From Aquimarina amphilecti (GTDB lineage Bacteria > Bacteroidota > Bacteroidia > Flavobacteriales > Flavobacteriaceae): DNA of 64,000 nucleotides. The stretch's first letter is position 1. Every line of letters starts with the position of its first letter. Both the position numbers and the translations under genes were made by a program. The notes below the pieces were generated by a model, which saw nothing but the letters and a program-made list of their open reading frames with translations, was not told where the DNA came from and ran no database searches. Below are positions 36,128 to 46,502 of the stretch, piece after piece. The DNA lies in NCBI RefSeq assembly GCF_900109375.1, contig NZ_FOAB01000007.1:1-64000 (forward strand), read 5' to 3'.

Positions 36128-36859
36128 TCAATATAATAATTTTACTTCTTTTAGGTCAAAACTTTGAATGATTTCATCTTCTAGAAGTATTTGAAGTTTT
36201 CCTGCCGAAGTAATATTTTGAATAATACCCACAAAAGAATCACCCTTTACATCTAAAAATGTAGAGGGTTTATTTTTTCTAAACAACAAAGACTCATATT
36301 CTTTCTTTATATTTCCGAAATTAGAGCTATGAAGCATCGAAAACCTATATTCTAGTTTTGCCAACACTACTTGCAAAACCTCATCTAAATCAAAATTTCT
36401 TCCCAAAATCTGTTTTAAAGATCCAGCTAGAGGAAGATTATTAAAATCTTGTTGATTTACATTTATCCCAATACCAATAATTGCTCCACGTAATCTGCCA
36501 TTATTAACAACGTTTTCAATTAAAATACCACACATCTTATACTTATCTGACAGAATGTCGTTCGGCCATTTTATAGACAACTTAGGTAACATTAACAAAT
36601 CTAAAGCATCATAAACACCTAATGAAACCGTCATCGAAATATAAAACTGATCCATTACATCGAGATCAGCAATAGGCATAAACACACTAGAAGTAAGGTT
36701 TTCTCCGGGATTGCTTTGCCATATAGTTCCCATTTGCCCTTTACCTTTCAATTGTTCTCTTGCAACAACACAAATAGATTTTGTTAAATATTTTTCCCGA
36801 TTCATATCCCTCAGGAAAGTATTTGTAGAGTCAATGGCATCAACTTTGATTATATCCAT
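36128..36859 (-). CDS. birA: Biotin--[acetyl-CoA-carboxylase] ligase
   Basis: The 243-residue enzyme lacks the N-terminal repressor helix-turn-helix, so it is a monofunctional ligase that attaches biotin to carrier proteins such as the pyruvate carboxylase at 616-4068. Motifs: DSTNTFL, GKGQMGTIWQSNPGENLTSS (glycine-rich ATP/biotin loop; canonical GRGRRG is here GKGQMG), KWPNDIL and GIGINVN. The substitution in the loop is usual in Bacteroidota. It diverges from rsfS. Confidence 0.94.
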   Translation of the reverse strand: MDIIKVDAIDSTNTFLRDMNREKYLTKSICVVAREQLKGKGQMGTIWQSNPGENLTSSVFMPIADLDVMDQFYISMTVSLGVYDALDLLMLPKLSIKWPNDILSDKYKMCGILIENVVNNGRLRGAIIGIGINVNQQDFNNLPLAGSLKQILGRNFDLDEVLQVVLAKLEYRFSMLHSSNFGNIKKEYESLLFRKNKPSTFLDVKGDSFVGIIQNITSAGKLQILLEDEIIQSFDLKEVKLLY

Positions 36860-36949
36860 AAATAACGATGTGAAAGTTTTTACAAATGTCCGGAAATACA
36901 GACATTAAAACCATAAAAAGTAATAACTTTACACAAATTAAAAAAATGC

Positions 36950-37321
36950 ATGATTAAAAAAGAAATCGGTACTGATCAATTAATAACCCAAATTATTAAA
37001 GGTATTGAAGAAGTAAAGGGTAATGACATTACTATTTTAGATTTAAGAGAGATCGAAAATACAGTTTGTAGTTATTTCGTTATTTGTAACGGAACTTCTA
37101 ACACTCAAGTAAATGCCATTGTCAATTCCATCCAAAAAACTGTTAGCAAATCAATAAAAGATAAACCTTGGCACGTAGAGGGAGGTGAAAATGCTGAATG
37201 GGTACTGATCGATTATGTAAATGTAGTTGTACACGTTTTTCAAAAGCATATCAGAGAATTTTATGACATTGAAGGATTATGGGGTGATGCAAAAACAACA
37301 ACTATTGAAACAAACTATTAA
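36950..37321 (+). CDS. rsfS: Ribosome silencing factor
   Basis: The 123-residue RsfS/DUF143 protein binds ribosomal protein uL14 and blocks subunit joining when nutrients are low. Recognised blocks are FVICNGTSNTQVNAIVNSI, PWHVEGGENAEWVLIDY and VVVHVFQKHIREFYDIEGLW. It is 11 bases upstream of ftsH, the standard gene order in flavobacteria. TAACTTTA at 36924-36931 may be its -7 element. Confidence 0.95.
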   Translation: MIKKEIGTDQLITQIIKGIEEVKGNDITILDLREIENTVCSYFVICNGTSNTQVNAIVNSIQKTVSKSIKDKPWHVEGGENAEWVLIDYVNVVVHVFQKHIREFYDIEGLWGDAKTTTIETNY

Positions 37322-37332
37322 AAGAAGCGTAA

Positions 37333-39279
37333 ATGGCTAAAGAGAATAAAAAAATGGAACCAAATAAAAAACCAAAGTTTAGCGCATATTGGATTTATGG
37401 TGTTATAATTGTTGGTTTTTTAGCATTGAATTTTTTAGGTGGAGGAAATATGGGATCTGCTCCCGAAACAACTCCATCGGACTTCAATAACTTTTTAAGT
37501 AACGGCGAAGTAGAGCGTGTATCAATAATCAATAGACGTAAAGCTAAAGTTTTTCTGACTCAAGAAGCAAAAAGTCAGGAAAAACATACCAAGAACAAAA
37601 AAAATTCAATCTTACCAACTAGTCCAAATGATCCGGACTATGAATTTGAATTTGGAGATTTACAAAATTTCGAAAATGAAATTGCTAGGATAAAAAGTGA
37701 AAACGGCGTATCCACTGAGGTTGGTTATGATACTGAAAGTAATATGTGGGGTGATATTTTCATCACCTTACTTCCTTTTGCACTTATCATAGGTGTATGG
37801 ATTTTCATAATGCGTAGAATGAGCGGTGGCGCTGGTGGAGGTGCTGGTGGTCAAATTTTTAATATCGGAAAATCCAAAGCAAAACTTTTTGATCAAAATA
37901 CAGATGTAAAGGTATCTTTTGAAAATGTAGCCGGTCTTGAAGGAGCTAAGGAAGAAGTACAAGAAATTGTAGACTTTCTTAAAAACCCTGAAAAGTACAC
38001 ATCATTAGGAGGAAAAATACCAAAAGGAGCCTTATTAGTAGGACCTCCAGGAACAGGTAAAACACTATTAGCAAAGGCTGTAGCTGGAGAAGCTAAAGTT
38101 CCTTTTTTCTCTCTATCAGGTTCTGATTTCGTAGAAATGTTTGTAGGTGTAGGAGCTTCTAGAGTTCGTGATCTTTTTAAACAAGCTAAAGAAAAATCTC
38201 CTGCAATCATCTTTATCGATGAAATTGACGCCATTGGTCGTGCAAGAGGTAAGAGTAACTTTTCTGGATCAAATGACGAAAGAGAAAATACGCTAAACCA
38301 GCTTTTAACAGAAATGGATGGTTTTGGCACAAATACTAATGTAATTGTTATTGCTGCAACAAACCGTGCTGATGTATTAGATAAGGCATTAATGAGAGCT
38401 GGACGTTTTGATAGACAAATTTATGTAGACCTTCCTGATGTTAGAGAACGTAAAGAAATTTTCGAAGTACACTTAAAACCTCTTAAAAAAGAAGAAGGAC
38501 TAGATACTGATTTTCTATCAAAACAAACACCAGGATTCTCTGGAGCTGATATTGCTAATGTTTGTAATGAAGCTGCACTTATTGCTGCGCGAAAAGGAAA
38601 CAAAGCAGTTGGAAAACAAGATTTCCTTGATGCAGTAGATAGAATTGTTGGTGGATTAGAAAAGAAAAACAAAATCGTAACGCCTGGAGAAAAACGCGCA
38701 ATTGCTTTTCATGAAGCTGGACATGCAACTGTAAGTTGGATGTTGGAACACGCTGCACCGTTAGTAAAAGTAACTATTGTACCTAGAGGTCAATCTCTTG
38801 GAGCAGCTTGGTATCTTCCGGAAGAGCGACTTATTGTTCGTCCTAATCAAATGTTAGATGAAATGTGTGCTACTCTTGGAGGTCGTGCTGCAGAGAAAGT
38901 AATTTTTAATGAAATTTCTACTGGAGCATTAAGTGACCTAGAGAAAGTTACGAAGCAAGCTCGTGCTATGGTTACTATATATGGTCTTAATGATAAAATT
39001 GGAAATTTAACCTATTATGATTCTTCTGGTCAAAACGAGTATGGATTTACAAAACCGTATAGCGAACAAACCAGTGAACTTATTGATAAAGAAATTTCTA
39101 ATATTATAGAACAGCAATACCAACGTGCTATAAAACTATTAGAAAACAATAAAGATAAACTTACTGAACTTGCAGAGGTTCTATTAGAAAAGGAAGTTAT
39201 TTTCAAAGATAATCTTGAGAAGATATTTGGAGAACGTCCGTTTGGTAAGAAAGAAGAAACAATAATCGAACCATCGTAA
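37333..39279 (+). CDS. ftsH: ATP-dependent zinc metalloprotease FtsH
   Basis: The 648-residue membrane protease degrades damaged membrane proteins and short-lived regulators. It has two membrane helices (about 18-35 and 137-155) around a periplasmic domain, then an AAA+ module with Walker A GPPGTGKT (near residue 237), Walker B FIDEID and second region of homology [17 protein letters not shown], and the zinc site HEAGH (near 460). The glycine-rich [10 protein letters not shown] linker follows helix 2. Length is normal. A perfect hairpin terminator follows. Confidence 0.97.
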   Translation: MAKENKKMEPNKKPKFSAYWIYGVIIVGFLALNFLGGGNMGSAPETTPSDFNNFLSNGEVERVSIINRRKAKVFLTQEAKSQEKHTKNKKNSILPTSPNDPDYEFEFGDLQNFENEIARIKSENGVSTEVGYDTESNMWGDIFITLLPFALIIGVWIFIMRRMSGGAGGGAGGQIFNIGKSKAKLFDQNTDVKVSFENVAGLEGAKEEVQEIVDFLKNPEKYTSLGGKIPKGALLVGPPGTGKTLLAKAVAGEAKVPFFSLSGSDFVEMFVGVGASRVRDLFKQAKEKSPAIIFIDEIDAIGRARGKSNFSGSNDERENTLNQLLTEMDGFGTNTNVIVIAATNRADVLDKALMRAGRFDRQIYVDLPDVRERKEIFEVHLKPLKKEEGLDTDFLSKQTPGFSGADIANVCNEAALIAARKGNKAVGKQDFLDAVDRIVGGLEKKNKIVTPGEKRAIAFHEAGHATVSWMLEHAAPLVKVTIVPRGQSLGAAWYLPEERLIVRPNQMLDEMCATLGGRAAEKVIFNEISTGALSDLEKVTKQARAMVTIYGLNDKIGNLTYYDSSGQNEYGFTKPYSEQTSELIDKEISNIIEQQYQRAIKLLENNKDKLTELAEVLLEKEVIFKDNLEKIFGERPFGKKEETIIEPS

Positions 39280-39310
39280 ACGAATATTTCGATTTTTACT
39301 AGTAAATTAA

Positions 39311-39359
39311 AAAAATCTTAATCTAATACTCTTTTTAGATTAAGATTTTTTTATCTTTG
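39311..39359 (+). terminator. ftsH terminator merging into the next promoter
   Basis: AAAAATCTTAATCTAA (39311-39326) pairs perfectly with TTAGATTAAGATTTTT (39335-39350) around an eight-base loop, followed by T. The T tract runs directly into TATCTTTG (39352-39359), an exact -7 box for the LUD-cdsA-psd operon that starts at 39400. Confidence 0.85.
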
Positions 39360-39399
39360 AAAGTATTGTTAACCCGTAAATCCCCGATCGAATCTAAAG

Positions 39400-40011
39400 A
39401 TGAGTCTATTTAGAAGAATATTTTCCTCAAAATCTAAATCAGACCAAAAGAGTAAGGAACGACACACTGAAGATCGCAGTAAATATATGCCCGAAATCAA
39501 TCTTCCGGTTGATGAAAGCTTTATGATTAATTTCAAAAGGAATGGAGGCAAATTTTTGTATTGTGATAGTGATGAAGAAGTTCTTGATTCTTTTGACAAG
39601 ATACTTTTAGAGAATGATTGGTACGAAAAGGATGTTTGCTGTTTCGATATGGGGCTAGAACATAAATTTTCCGGATTCAATCTTAACTATGTAAAAAAAT
39701 CACCCGCGTCTTTCTTTTTTGCTACTTGTGAATATTTGATTGCAGATAGTGGCGCCATTCTTATTTCTTCAAATCAACTAAGAGAAAAAAAATTAATTGA
39801 ACTACCAGATGATTTTATTATTCTAGCATCTACTAGCCAACTAGTTAATAACATTGGCGAGGGTTTAAAAGGCATCAAAGAAAAAAACAAAAGTGCAATC
39901 CCATCGAATATTACTACGATAAAAAACTTCGAACCGCAAAAAGAAAAAGACTTCTTAAGCTACGGAAGTAGCTCAAAAAATCTATATTTGCTGCTGCTGG
40001 AAGATTTATAA
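39400..40011 (+). CDS. LUD-domain protein (LutC/YkgG family)
   Basis: The 203-residue protein resembles LutC-type lactate-utilisation proteins: a long variable N terminus rich in Lys/Ser, then FFFATCEYLIADSGAILISS and LPDDFIILASTSQLVNNIGEG, which correspond to the LUD core. In Bacillus LutC works with LutA/LutB to oxidise lactate, but here no lutA or lutB is near and the gene sits in a lipid-synthesis operon (cdsA one base downstream), so the role may differ. Confidence 0.8.
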   Translation: MSLFRRIFSSKSKSDQKSKERHTEDRSKYMPEINLPVDESFMINFKRNGGKFLYCDSDEEVLDSFDKILLENDWYEKDVCCFDMGLEHKFSGFNLNYVKKSPASFFFATCEYLIADSGAILISSNQLREKKLIELPDDFIILASTSQLVNNIGEGLKGIKEKNKSAIPSNITTIKNFEPQKEKDFLSYGSSSKNLYLLLLEDL

Positions 40012-40012
40012 T

Positions 40013-40822
40013 ATGAAGGAACTGCTGACAAGGTCTTTATCGGGATTTTTATACATCGCGATATTATTAATTTCTATATTTATTTCTAAATATACCTTTA
40101 TTGGAGTATTCTTAATCTTTGGTATTATTTGCATTTATGAATTTCAAAAGCTAATTCATTTAAAGAACACTTGGCTTTATATCATATTTATTGGGTTCTT
40201 ACTTTTATTTCACACTCCAAGTTTAAAGATTCCTATATCAATTATCCTAATTACCCTAGGACTTACTATCATCACTCAATTATTTTTGGTAAGAGATCTC
40301 TTGACAATTAGGATCATCCCAATGTTTGAAAAAAGAAAATATTTTACTAGTATATTTTTCCTTATCACATCTATCGTTTTCTTAACTCTTATCCCTTGTT
40401 ATGATGAAGCGTACGATCCCATTATGATAGCTGGGCCTCTTCTTATGATTTGGACTAATGACACTTTTGCTTATTTAGTAGGTAAAAACTTTGGAAAATA
40501 TAAATTGTTAGAACGTATATCTCCAAAAAAGACCATAGAGGGTTTTGTCGGTGGTTTTCTTTTTACTTTGTTAGCAGGATATTTAATAGCAATTTTTTCA
40601 AACTCTTTATCAATTACTCTTTGGTTGATTATAAGTATAATTATGAGTATTTTTGGCACTCTTGGAGATCTTATTCAATCCAAGTTCAAAAGACAAGCTG
40701 GAGTAAAGGATAGTGGATCAATAATGCCAGGACATGGTGGTATTTTTGATCGTTTAGATAGTATTATTTTTTCGAGTCCATTTTTATACGCGTTTTTACA
40801 AATTTTGAAATATGTTTCATAA
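40013..40822 (+). CDS. cdsA: Phosphatidate cytidylyltransferase
   Basis: The 269-residue membrane enzyme makes CDP-diacylglycerol from phosphatidate and CTP, the precursor of phosphatidylserine and related lipids. It has about eight helices and the diagnostic C-terminal signature KRQAGVKDSGSIMPGHGGIF (ending DRLDS). WTNDTFAYLVGKNFGK is another conserved block. The end overlaps psd by 11 bases, coupling it to the next step but one of phosphatidylethanolamine synthesis. Confidence 0.95.
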   Translation: MKELLTRSLSGFLYIAILLISIFISKYTFIGVFLIFGIICIYEFQKLIHLKNTWLYIIFIGFLLLFHTPSLKIPISIILITLGLTIITQLFLVRDLLTIRIIPMFEKRKYFTSIFFLITSIVFLTLIPCYDEAYDPIMIAGPLLMIWTNDTFAYLVGKNFGKYKLLERISPKKTIEGFVGGFLFTLLAGYLIAIFSNSLSITLWLIISIIMSIFGTLGDLIQSKFKRQAGVKDSGSIMPGHGGIFDRLDSIIFSSPFLYAFLQILKYVS

Positions 40823-41459
40823 AGAAGGTTACAAAATTATATCGGTAGCAATAGTACTTTTTCTTGGTATTAATGCAGCAGCTTATGTATCAATTCAAAT
40901 AGATGAATGGATTATTGCAATATTTTCTATTACACTTATTTTTTTGATATTAATATTACAATTTTTCAGAAACCCAAAAAGACGTACCGATGTTAATGAC
41001 AATACGGTAGTAGCACCGGTAGATGGAAAAGTAGTAGTAATAGAAGAGGTATTTGAAAAAGAATATTTCAAGGAAAATAGATTACAAGTTTCTATTTTTA
41101 TGTCCCCCATTAATGTTCATGTTACTCGACACCCAATAAATGGCCAAGTAAAGTTCAGCAAATATCACCCAGGTAAATACCTTGTTGCTTGGCACCCTAA
41201 AGCATCAGAAGAAAACGAAAGAACGACTGTAGTTGTAAAAAATAATTTTGTCGAAGTTCTTTATCGACAAATTGCTGGAGCATTAGCAAAAAGAATTGTG
41301 AATTATGCTGAAGAAGGTGAAAAGGTTATTCAAGGTTCCGATAGTGGATTCATTAAATTTGGTTCTAGAGTAGATGTTTACTTACCAATTGGAACAGAAG
41401 TAAATGTAACTTTAAACCAGAAAGTTAGAGGTGGAGAAAGTATTATCGCTAATGTATAA
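40812..41459 (+). CDS. psd: Phosphatidylserine decarboxylase proenzyme (PSD-A type)
   Basis: The 215-residue protein is the short form of the decarboxylase that makes phosphatidylethanolamine. Motifs: APVDGKVV, FMSPINVHVTRHPINGQV with the catalytic-site His residues, YRQIAGALAKRIV, and SGFIKFGSRVDVYLP. Self-cleavage is expected between Gly184 and Ser185, giving the pyruvoyl group on the small chain. Two N-terminal helices anchor it in the membrane. It overlaps cdsA by 11 bases. Confidence 0.95.
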   Translation: MFHKEGYKIISVAIVLFLGINAAAYVSIQIDEWIIAIFSITLIFLILILQFFRNPKRRTDVNDNTVVAPVDGKVVVIEEVFEKEYFKENRLQVSIFMSPINVHVTRHPINGQVKFSKYHPGKYLVAWHPKASEENERTTVVVKNNFVEVLYRQIAGALAKRIVNYAEEGEKVIQGSDSGFIKFGSRVDVYLPIGTEVNVTLNQKVRGGESIIANV

Positions 41460-41461
41460 GT

Positions 41462-41731
41462 ATGACCGATGAGGATTTAAATATCGCTTTTCAAAAGGCT
41501 TTTGACAAAGCCAGCAGCACCAAAATAGAATTACCTCCTGATGTTATGCTGCATTTTTACGCATACTACAAACAAGCTATGCACACAGAAGGCTTTTACA
41601 CTCCATCTGGAAACAGCGAGTTGAGAAATGCGTTTAAACTAAATGCTCTTTTCCAAGTAAAAAACCTTACTCCAGAAGAAGCTAAGCTTAAATATATTGA
41701 GATCGTAAATAAATATATAACAGATATATAA
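41462..41731 (+). CDS. Acyl-CoA-binding protein
   Basis: The 89-residue ACBP-fold protein starts with DLNIAFQKAFDKAS and has the signature LPPDVMLHFYAYYKQAMHTE (ligand-binding Tyr and Lys residues) followed by NAFKLNALFQVKNLTPEEAK. It would carry long-chain acyl-CoA esters in the cytoplasm. Its place two bases after psd fits a lipid-synthesis operon and is standard in flavobacteria. A bidirectional terminator follows. Confidence 0.93.
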   Translation: MTDEDLNIAFQKAFDKASSTKIELPPDVMLHFYAYYKQAMHTEGFYTPSGNSELRNAFKLNALFQVKNLTPEEAKLKYIEIVNKYITDI

Positions 41732-41767
41732 AAAAAGCCCTTTAATAGTTAATTAAAGGGTTTTTTT
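41731..41767. terminator. Bidirectional terminator between the lipid operon and valS
   Basis: CCCTTTAAT (41738-41746) pairs with ATTAAAGGG (41752-41760) around AGTTA, with six A before and seven T after. It can end both convergent transcripts. Confidence 0.9.
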
Positions 41768-41794
41768 AAATTACAATCCTTGTTTATTAAGGAA

Positions 41795-44431
41795 TTACTC
41801 TTGCAAACCTGAAAGACTTGATTTTAACGTTGCTATTTTAGCCTCAGCATCAGCCTCTTTCTTTCTTTCATTAGCAATGACTTGTTCTGGTGCATTATTC
41901 ACAAAACGTTCATTCTGCAATTTTTTCTGCACAGATTTCAAAAAACCTTCCGTATACGTTAATTCTTCTGTAAGCTTTTTTATCTCATCTTCTACATTTA
42001 CAGCTCCAGATATAGGTATAAAATACTCATTAGATTTCACTCTAAAGGAAAGCGCTCCATCCACCTTTTCCCCTACATAAACCAAAGAAGAAACATTACC
42101 TAATTTTGACACAACCGAATCAAAAGTTGTTGGAGTATTTTCGCTATTTACTATTAACAACTCAATAGTATCTTTGAACGAGATATTCTTTTCTTTACGA
42201 ATCGTTCTAATTCCAGAAATAACATCACTAGCAACTTCAAATTCTTTGATCAAATTTTCATCGACAGAAGTAACCACAGGCCAACTCGACACGATCAAAG
42301 CATCCTCTGGCTTACGATCAGCAATATCTTGCCATATTTCTTCCGAGATAAAAGGAACAAAAGGATGTGAAATTTTTAAATTACCTTCCAAAATTTCGAT
42401 TACTTCTTTATATGTTTTAGCATCAATCGGAGCTTGATAAGCTGGTTTAATCATTTCTAACAACCAACTACTAAAATCATCTCTAACTAACTTATAAGTA
42501 ATCATTAAAGCATCGCTAATTCTATATTTCTCATAAGCATCCTCTAATTCGATTAATGCTTTCTGGAATTTAGATCTATACCATTCTATAGCTACCTTAG
42601 AAGCTTCTGGCTGTTCAATTGTAGAATCCACTTCCCAACCACCAATAAGATTATAAGAGTTGTAAATTTTATTTACAAATGACTTTCTTCCTTGATCGCA
42701 TAAATCTTCATCAAACATCAAATCATTACCAGCTGGCGAACTCAATAACATTCCTACTCTTATCGCATCTGCTCCATATTTATCAATTAAATCTAATGGA
42801 TCTGGAGAATTACCCAAAGATTTCGACATCTTACGTCTTTGTTTATCTCTTACAATACCCGTAAGATATACATTAGTAAAAGGTTTTTCTTTTCTATACT
42901 CATACCCCGCAATGATCATTCTTGCAACCCAAAAGAATAAAATTTCAGGAGCAGTAACCAAATCATTAGTCGGATAGTAATAATTAATCTCTTTATTATC
43001 TGGTTCTAAAATACCATTAAATACACTCATTGGCCATAACCAAGATGAAAACCAAGTATCTAAAGCATCAGGATCCTGAGTTAAATCAGCGTCAGTTAAA
43101 GAAGTATTCCCTGTTTTTTCTTTTGCCAATACAAGTGCTTCCTCCCTAGTTTCTGCAACTACGAAATCTTCTTTACCATCAGCATAAAAGTAAGCAGGTA
43201 TTTGATGCCCCCACCATAATTGACGAGAGATATTCCAATCTCGTACATTCTCCATCCAATGACGGTAGGTGTTAATAAATTTCTCTGGAACTAAGTTCAC
43301 ATCTTTATCTATAACTGCATCCAATGCAGGTTTCGCCAAACCTTCCATTTTTAGAAACCATTGATCACTCAATTTTGGTTCAATTACAGCTTTTGTCCGC
43401 TCACTTGTACCTACTTTATTAAGGTGTGTTTCTGTTTTCTCTAGTACACCTAGAGTCTCCAGTTCTTTTAGAATTTCTTTTCTTACTACAAACCTGTCTT
43501 TACCCTCATAATGTAATCCAAAAGAGTTTAATGTAGCATCATCATTAAAAATATCTATTACTTCTAATTTATGCTTATCACCTAAAACTTTATCATTTTG
43601 ATCGTGTGCAGGTGTTACTTTTAAACACCCAGTACCAAACTCCATATCTACATATTCATCCTCTATAATCGGAATAGCTCTATTGGCAATTGGTACTATA
43701 GCTTTTTTACCTTTTAGATGAGAAAAACGTTCATCATTAGGATTAATACAAATTGCAGTATCACCCATTATTGTTTCTGGACGTGTAGTAGCAATTGTTA
43801 ATGTATCATTACTTCCTTCAATCTTATATTTTAAATAATAAAGATTCCCTTGCTTTTCTTCATGAATTACCTCTTCATCAGACAGAGTAGTCTTAGCTTC
43901 TGGATCCCAATTAACCATTCTATATCCTCTATAGATAAGACCTTTATTATATAAATCAACAAAAACTTTGATTACAGACGCAGACAAATTGTCATCCATG
44001 GTAAAAGCTGTGCGCTCCCAATCACAAGATGCTCCTAATTTTTTAAGTTGTTCTAAAATAATTCCACCATGCTTATGAGTCCACTCCCAAGCATGTTCCA
44101 AAAACTCTGGTCTTGTTAAGTCATTCTTATCAATCCCATCTTCCTTTAATTTTGCCACTACTTTTGCTTCCGTAGCAATAGAAGCATGATCGGTACCTGG
44201 AACCCAACAAGCGTTGTAACCCTTAAGACGAGCTCTTCTGATTAAAACATCTTGTATCGTATTGTTAAGCATATGTCCCATATGCAAAACTCCTGTAACA
44301 TTTGGCGGAGGAATGACTATAGTATACGCCTCTCTTTCATCAACCTCAGAATGGAAATAATTATTTTCCATCCAATAGTTATACCACTTGTCTTCTACTG
44401 ATTTTGCATCATATTTTCCTGCTAAAGCCAT
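41795..44431 (-). CDS. valS: Valine--tRNA ligase
   Basis: The 878-residue class I synthetase charges tRNA-Val. The HIGH motif is HMGH (residues 50-53) after PPPNVTGVL, the second is KMSKSLGNS, and the C terminus is the coiled-coil arm of Val[14 protein letters not shown] and [24 protein letters not shown] editing and catalytic blocks are present (here [19 protein letters not shown]). Start at 44431 is chosen since a longer frame would begin with TTG inside the -7 box TACTTTTG (44462-44469). Confidence 0.97.
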   Translation of the reverse strand: MALAGKYDAKSVEDKWYNYWMENNYFHSEVDEREAYTIVIPPPNVTGVLHMGHMLNNTIQDVLIRRARLKGYNACWVPGTDHASIATEAKVVAKLKEDGIDKNDLTRPEFLEHAWEWTHKHGGIILEQLKKLGASCDWERTAFTMDDNLSASVIKVFVDLYNKGLIYRGYRMVNWDPEAKTTLSDEEVIHEEKQGNLYYLKYKIEGSNDTLTIATTRPETIMGDTAICINPNDERFSHLKGKKAIVPIANRAIPIIEDEYVDMEFGTGCLKVTPAHDQNDKVLGDKHKLEVIDIFNDDATLNSFGLHYEGKDRFVVRKEILKELETLGVLEKTETHLNKVGTSERTKAVIEPKLSDQWFLKMEGLAKPALDAVIDKDVNLVPEKFINTYRHWMENVRDWNISRQLWWGHQIPAYFYADGKEDFVVAETREEALVLAKEKTGNTSLTDADLTQDPDALDTWFSSWLWPMSVFNGILEPDNKEINYYYPTNDLVTAPEILFFWVARMIIAGYEYRKEKPFTNVYLTGIVRDKQRRKMSKSLGNSPDPLDLIDKYGADAIRVGMLLSSPAGNDLMFDEDLCDQGRKSFVNKIYNSYNLIGGWEVDSTIEQPEASKVAIEWYRSKFQKALIELEDAYEKYRISDALMITYKLVRDDFSSWLLEMIKPAYQAPIDAKTYKEVIEILEGNLKISHPFVPFISEEIWQDIADRKPEDALIVSSWPVVTSVDENLIKEFEVASDVISGIRTIRKEKNISFKDTIELLIVNSENTPTTFDSVVSKLGNVSSLVYVGEKVDGALSFRVKSNEYFIPISGAVNVEDEIKKLTEELTYTEGFLKSVQKKLQNERFVNNAPEQVIANERKKEADAEAKIATLKSSLSGLQE

Positions 44432-44461
44432 AGTTTGGTCCGATTTTTGGATTTTAAAGTG

Positions 44462-44493
44462 CAAAAGTAATTATTATATACGACAACTTGAAA
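44462..44493 (-). promoter_or_regulatory. valS promoter
   Basis: Minus strand TTTC (44490-44493), 20 bases, then exact TACTTTTG (44462-44469). The predicted transcript starts just before the ATG at 44431 and rules out the upstream TTG start. Confidence 0.6.
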
Positions 44494-44505
44494 GTCTTTT
44501 ACAAT

Positions 44506-44536
44506 TTTGAAGTTGAATAAAAAGTAACTACTTTTA
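44506..44536 (+). promoter_or_regulatory. Promoter of the DUF1573 gene
   Basis: TTTG (44506-44509), 19 bases, then TACTTTTA (44529-44536): full -33 box and a -7 box with one mismatch, 22 bases before the start codon. It diverges from the valS promoter. Confidence 0.7.
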
Positions 44537-44557
44537 CACATTATAAAAACCTACGTT

Positions 44558-44962
44558 ATGAAAAATGTAATGATGATTTTATTTATTGGTTTTCTAGGAA
44601 TTACCCTAAACGCCCAGGATACCAAAGCGAAAATCGATTTTAAAACAGAAGTGATTGATTATGGGGAAATTTCCAAGGGTAGTGATGGTATTCGCCAATT
44701 TGAGTTCACAAATACAGGAAATGCTCCACTAATCATTTCCAGAGTATATTCTAGTTGTGGTTGTACCATACCTAAAAAACCAGAAGATCCTATTGCTCCA
44801 GGAGCAACAGGAGTCATTGAAGTAAAATATGACACAAAACGTGTTGGTCCTATCCGTAAAACAATAACAGTATACTCTAATGCAGAGGAATCTACTAAAG
44901 CGATTAAGATAAAAGGAACGGTTTTAGACGACACAAAAAGTGTTTTAGAAAAAAAGAATTAA
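44558..44962 (+). CDS. Secreted DUF1573 protein
   Basis: The 134-residue protein has a signal peptide ending TLNAQ and a single DUF1573 (ASPM/Hydin-like Ig) domain: IDYGEISKGSDGIRQFEFTN (typical FxxGxIxxG...FxFTNxG), then SSCGCTIPKKP with two cysteines likely in a disulfide, and GPIRKTITVYSN. Such small beta-sandwich proteins are abundant in flavobacteria and have no known function. It is a single-gene transcript between a strong promoter and a terminator. Confidence 0.92.
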   Translation: MKNVMMILFIGFLGITLNAQDTKAKIDFKTEVIDYGEISKGSDGIRQFEFTNTGNAPLIISRVYSSCGCTIPKKPEDPIAPGATGVIEVKYDTKRVGPIRKTITVYSNAEESTKAIKIKGTVLDDTKSVLEKKN

Positions 44963-44981
44963 AAAGAAATAACATATTAAG

Positions 44982-45020
44982 AAAAAGGGTTTTACAAATA
45001 GAATTGTAGAACCCTTTTTT
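44982..45020. terminator. Bidirectional terminator
   Basis: A stem AAAAAGGGTTTTACAA / TTGTAGAACCCTTTTT (one G-U pair) around ATAGAA, with A before and T after, ends both the DUF1573 gene and the convergent protease gene, whose stop codon lies at its edge. Confidence 0.85.
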
Positions 45021-46398
45021 ATATCACTTTTTTAAGATAGAATGTAAATTTCATCTCTACTCTCAATCGTTCAACTTTTATAGTAATTTTTTTTCCTTCT
45101 TCTGAATAAAATAAATCATTCATATCAGAGAGCTTATAAAGGTGAGATTTTCGACCATTAACTTCTAAAATCCTATCCCCTTTTAACAATCCGGCCTTCG
45201 CTGCAGGTGAATCAGGCCTAACCTCTGTAATTTTATATTCCGGTTGTACTGAGTATACAAAGGAACTTACATCCGCTTTAAACACATTGATCGAAATTTT
45301 ACCATCATCTTTTGTCACAAAATCTAAAGACGGACGAGAAGGACTTCTACGGATATTATAATCCTTTAAAACTCTAACTCCACTATGCTGAATAGTAAGT
45401 CCACTCATATTATAATGAAAAGGTTTATTAAAAAAACTGTTTTTCCTATAAGTTATTTTTTGATTGGGATAATCAATAATCATATTGAATCTTTTCAAAA
45501 CACTACCCCCAATAGATCCTTGACGTGATTTCAAAGAGATCCCTTGTATATAAAGAGAATCTGGAAAAGAAGCTGTTACTTCTTTTATCTCGAAATCTCC
45601 AATAGTCAAACCTTCCACTTTAGTTTTCTTTCCATATATCTCTCCATTAAACCCTGTTCCCAAAAAATCATCAAAAGAATCATCAGGAGCTTTAAGATTA
45701 ATTTTAGGGTTTTCAAAAAGCCATAATGCAGAACTAGACCCTGAATCTAACAAAAGATTGACGTCTAAGAATCCGGTATTTGTTTTGTACTTAGCTTTAA
45801 TCAGAGGTCTTTTTCTTCCATTATTTAGATCTAAATCAGACTGATAACATCTCTTGCATTTTTTATACTTATATGATGCTGGATCATGGATTTTTATATA
45901 CTCTTTTGTGTAATTAAGATTAAGTATAAACTTTCTAAAAAAATCATACCCAATAATACCATGAATAGGAAATCCCATTAGAGGAGAAAAGTTCATAGAC
46001 TCATCAAAAATCATATAAACTGTATGATCATCACTGTAAGTATCTCCTATTTTTAATAAATTATTGGTGGACTTAATAGCTTCTGCTGGCGCCTCGTTTC
46101 CTAATCCTCTAAGAAAAATTTTTGAAGCATTTTTTAGTTCTAAAGATTCTCTTTTATCAATACTAAACAAAATTGTAGATCCTACTCCTGTATCTAGGAT
46201 AAATGATAACTTAACCCCGTTTAGTTCAACAGGAATAATAATAAGATTATTAGCTAGCTCAAACTTTATTTTATCACTTGTTTGACCCTCTGGGAATCGA
46301 AAACCTTCTTGAGCGTTTAGCATAAAAGAAATAAGCAAGAATAGAATTAGGGCCTTCTCTTTAAGAAAATGATAAAAATCCCAGTACAAAATCTTCAT
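45019..46398 (-). CDS. Retropepsin-like aspartic protease with PDZ domain
   Basis: The 459-residue protein has a signal peptide ending LNAQ and two pepsin-like half-sites: DTGVGST (Asp69) and DSGSSS (Asp218), so one chain should form a complete two-lobe active site. A PDZ domain sits near residues 380-445, with ITEVRPDSPAAKAGLLKGDR and ILEVNG. This architecture is common in Bacteroidota; it is presumed to cleave envelope proteins, but substrates are unknown. It converges on the DUF1573 gene and shares its terminator. Confidence 0.88.
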   Translation of the reverse strand: MKILYWDFYHFLKEKALILFLLISFMLNAQEGFRFPEGQTSDKIKFELANNLIIIPVELNGVKLSFILDTGVGSTILFSIDKRESLELKNASKIFLRGLGNEAPAEAIKSTNNLLKIGDTYSDDHTVYMIFDESMNFSPLMGFPIHGIIGYDFFRKFILNLNYTKEYIKIHDPASYKYKKCKRCYQSDLDLNNGRKRPLIKAKYKTNTGFLDVNLLLDSGSSSALWLFENPKINLKAPDDSFDDFLGTGFNGEIYGKKTKVEGLTIGDFEIKEVTASFPDSLYIQGISLKSRQGSIGGSVLKRFNMIIDYPNQKITYRKNSFFNKPFHYNMSGLTIQHSGVRVLKDYNIRRSPSRPSLDFVTKDDGKISINVFKADVSSFVYSVQPEYKITEVRPDSPAAKAGLLKGDRILEVNGRKSHLYKLSDMNDLFYSEEGKKITIKVERLRVEMKFTFYLKKVI

Positions 46399-46502
46399 TC
46401 CACTAAATATAGAAAAATACTTGAAAATTCCTGATAATAATTAACTTAAATCCTAAATAATTTAAGAAATTTACCGCTATTTTACTTTTAAAATTAAATG
46501 AA

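Noticed and set aside
37893..38672. Open frames opposite ftsH
   Set aside because: ftsH is certain in the other frame, and these translations have no recognisable domain, signal or context.
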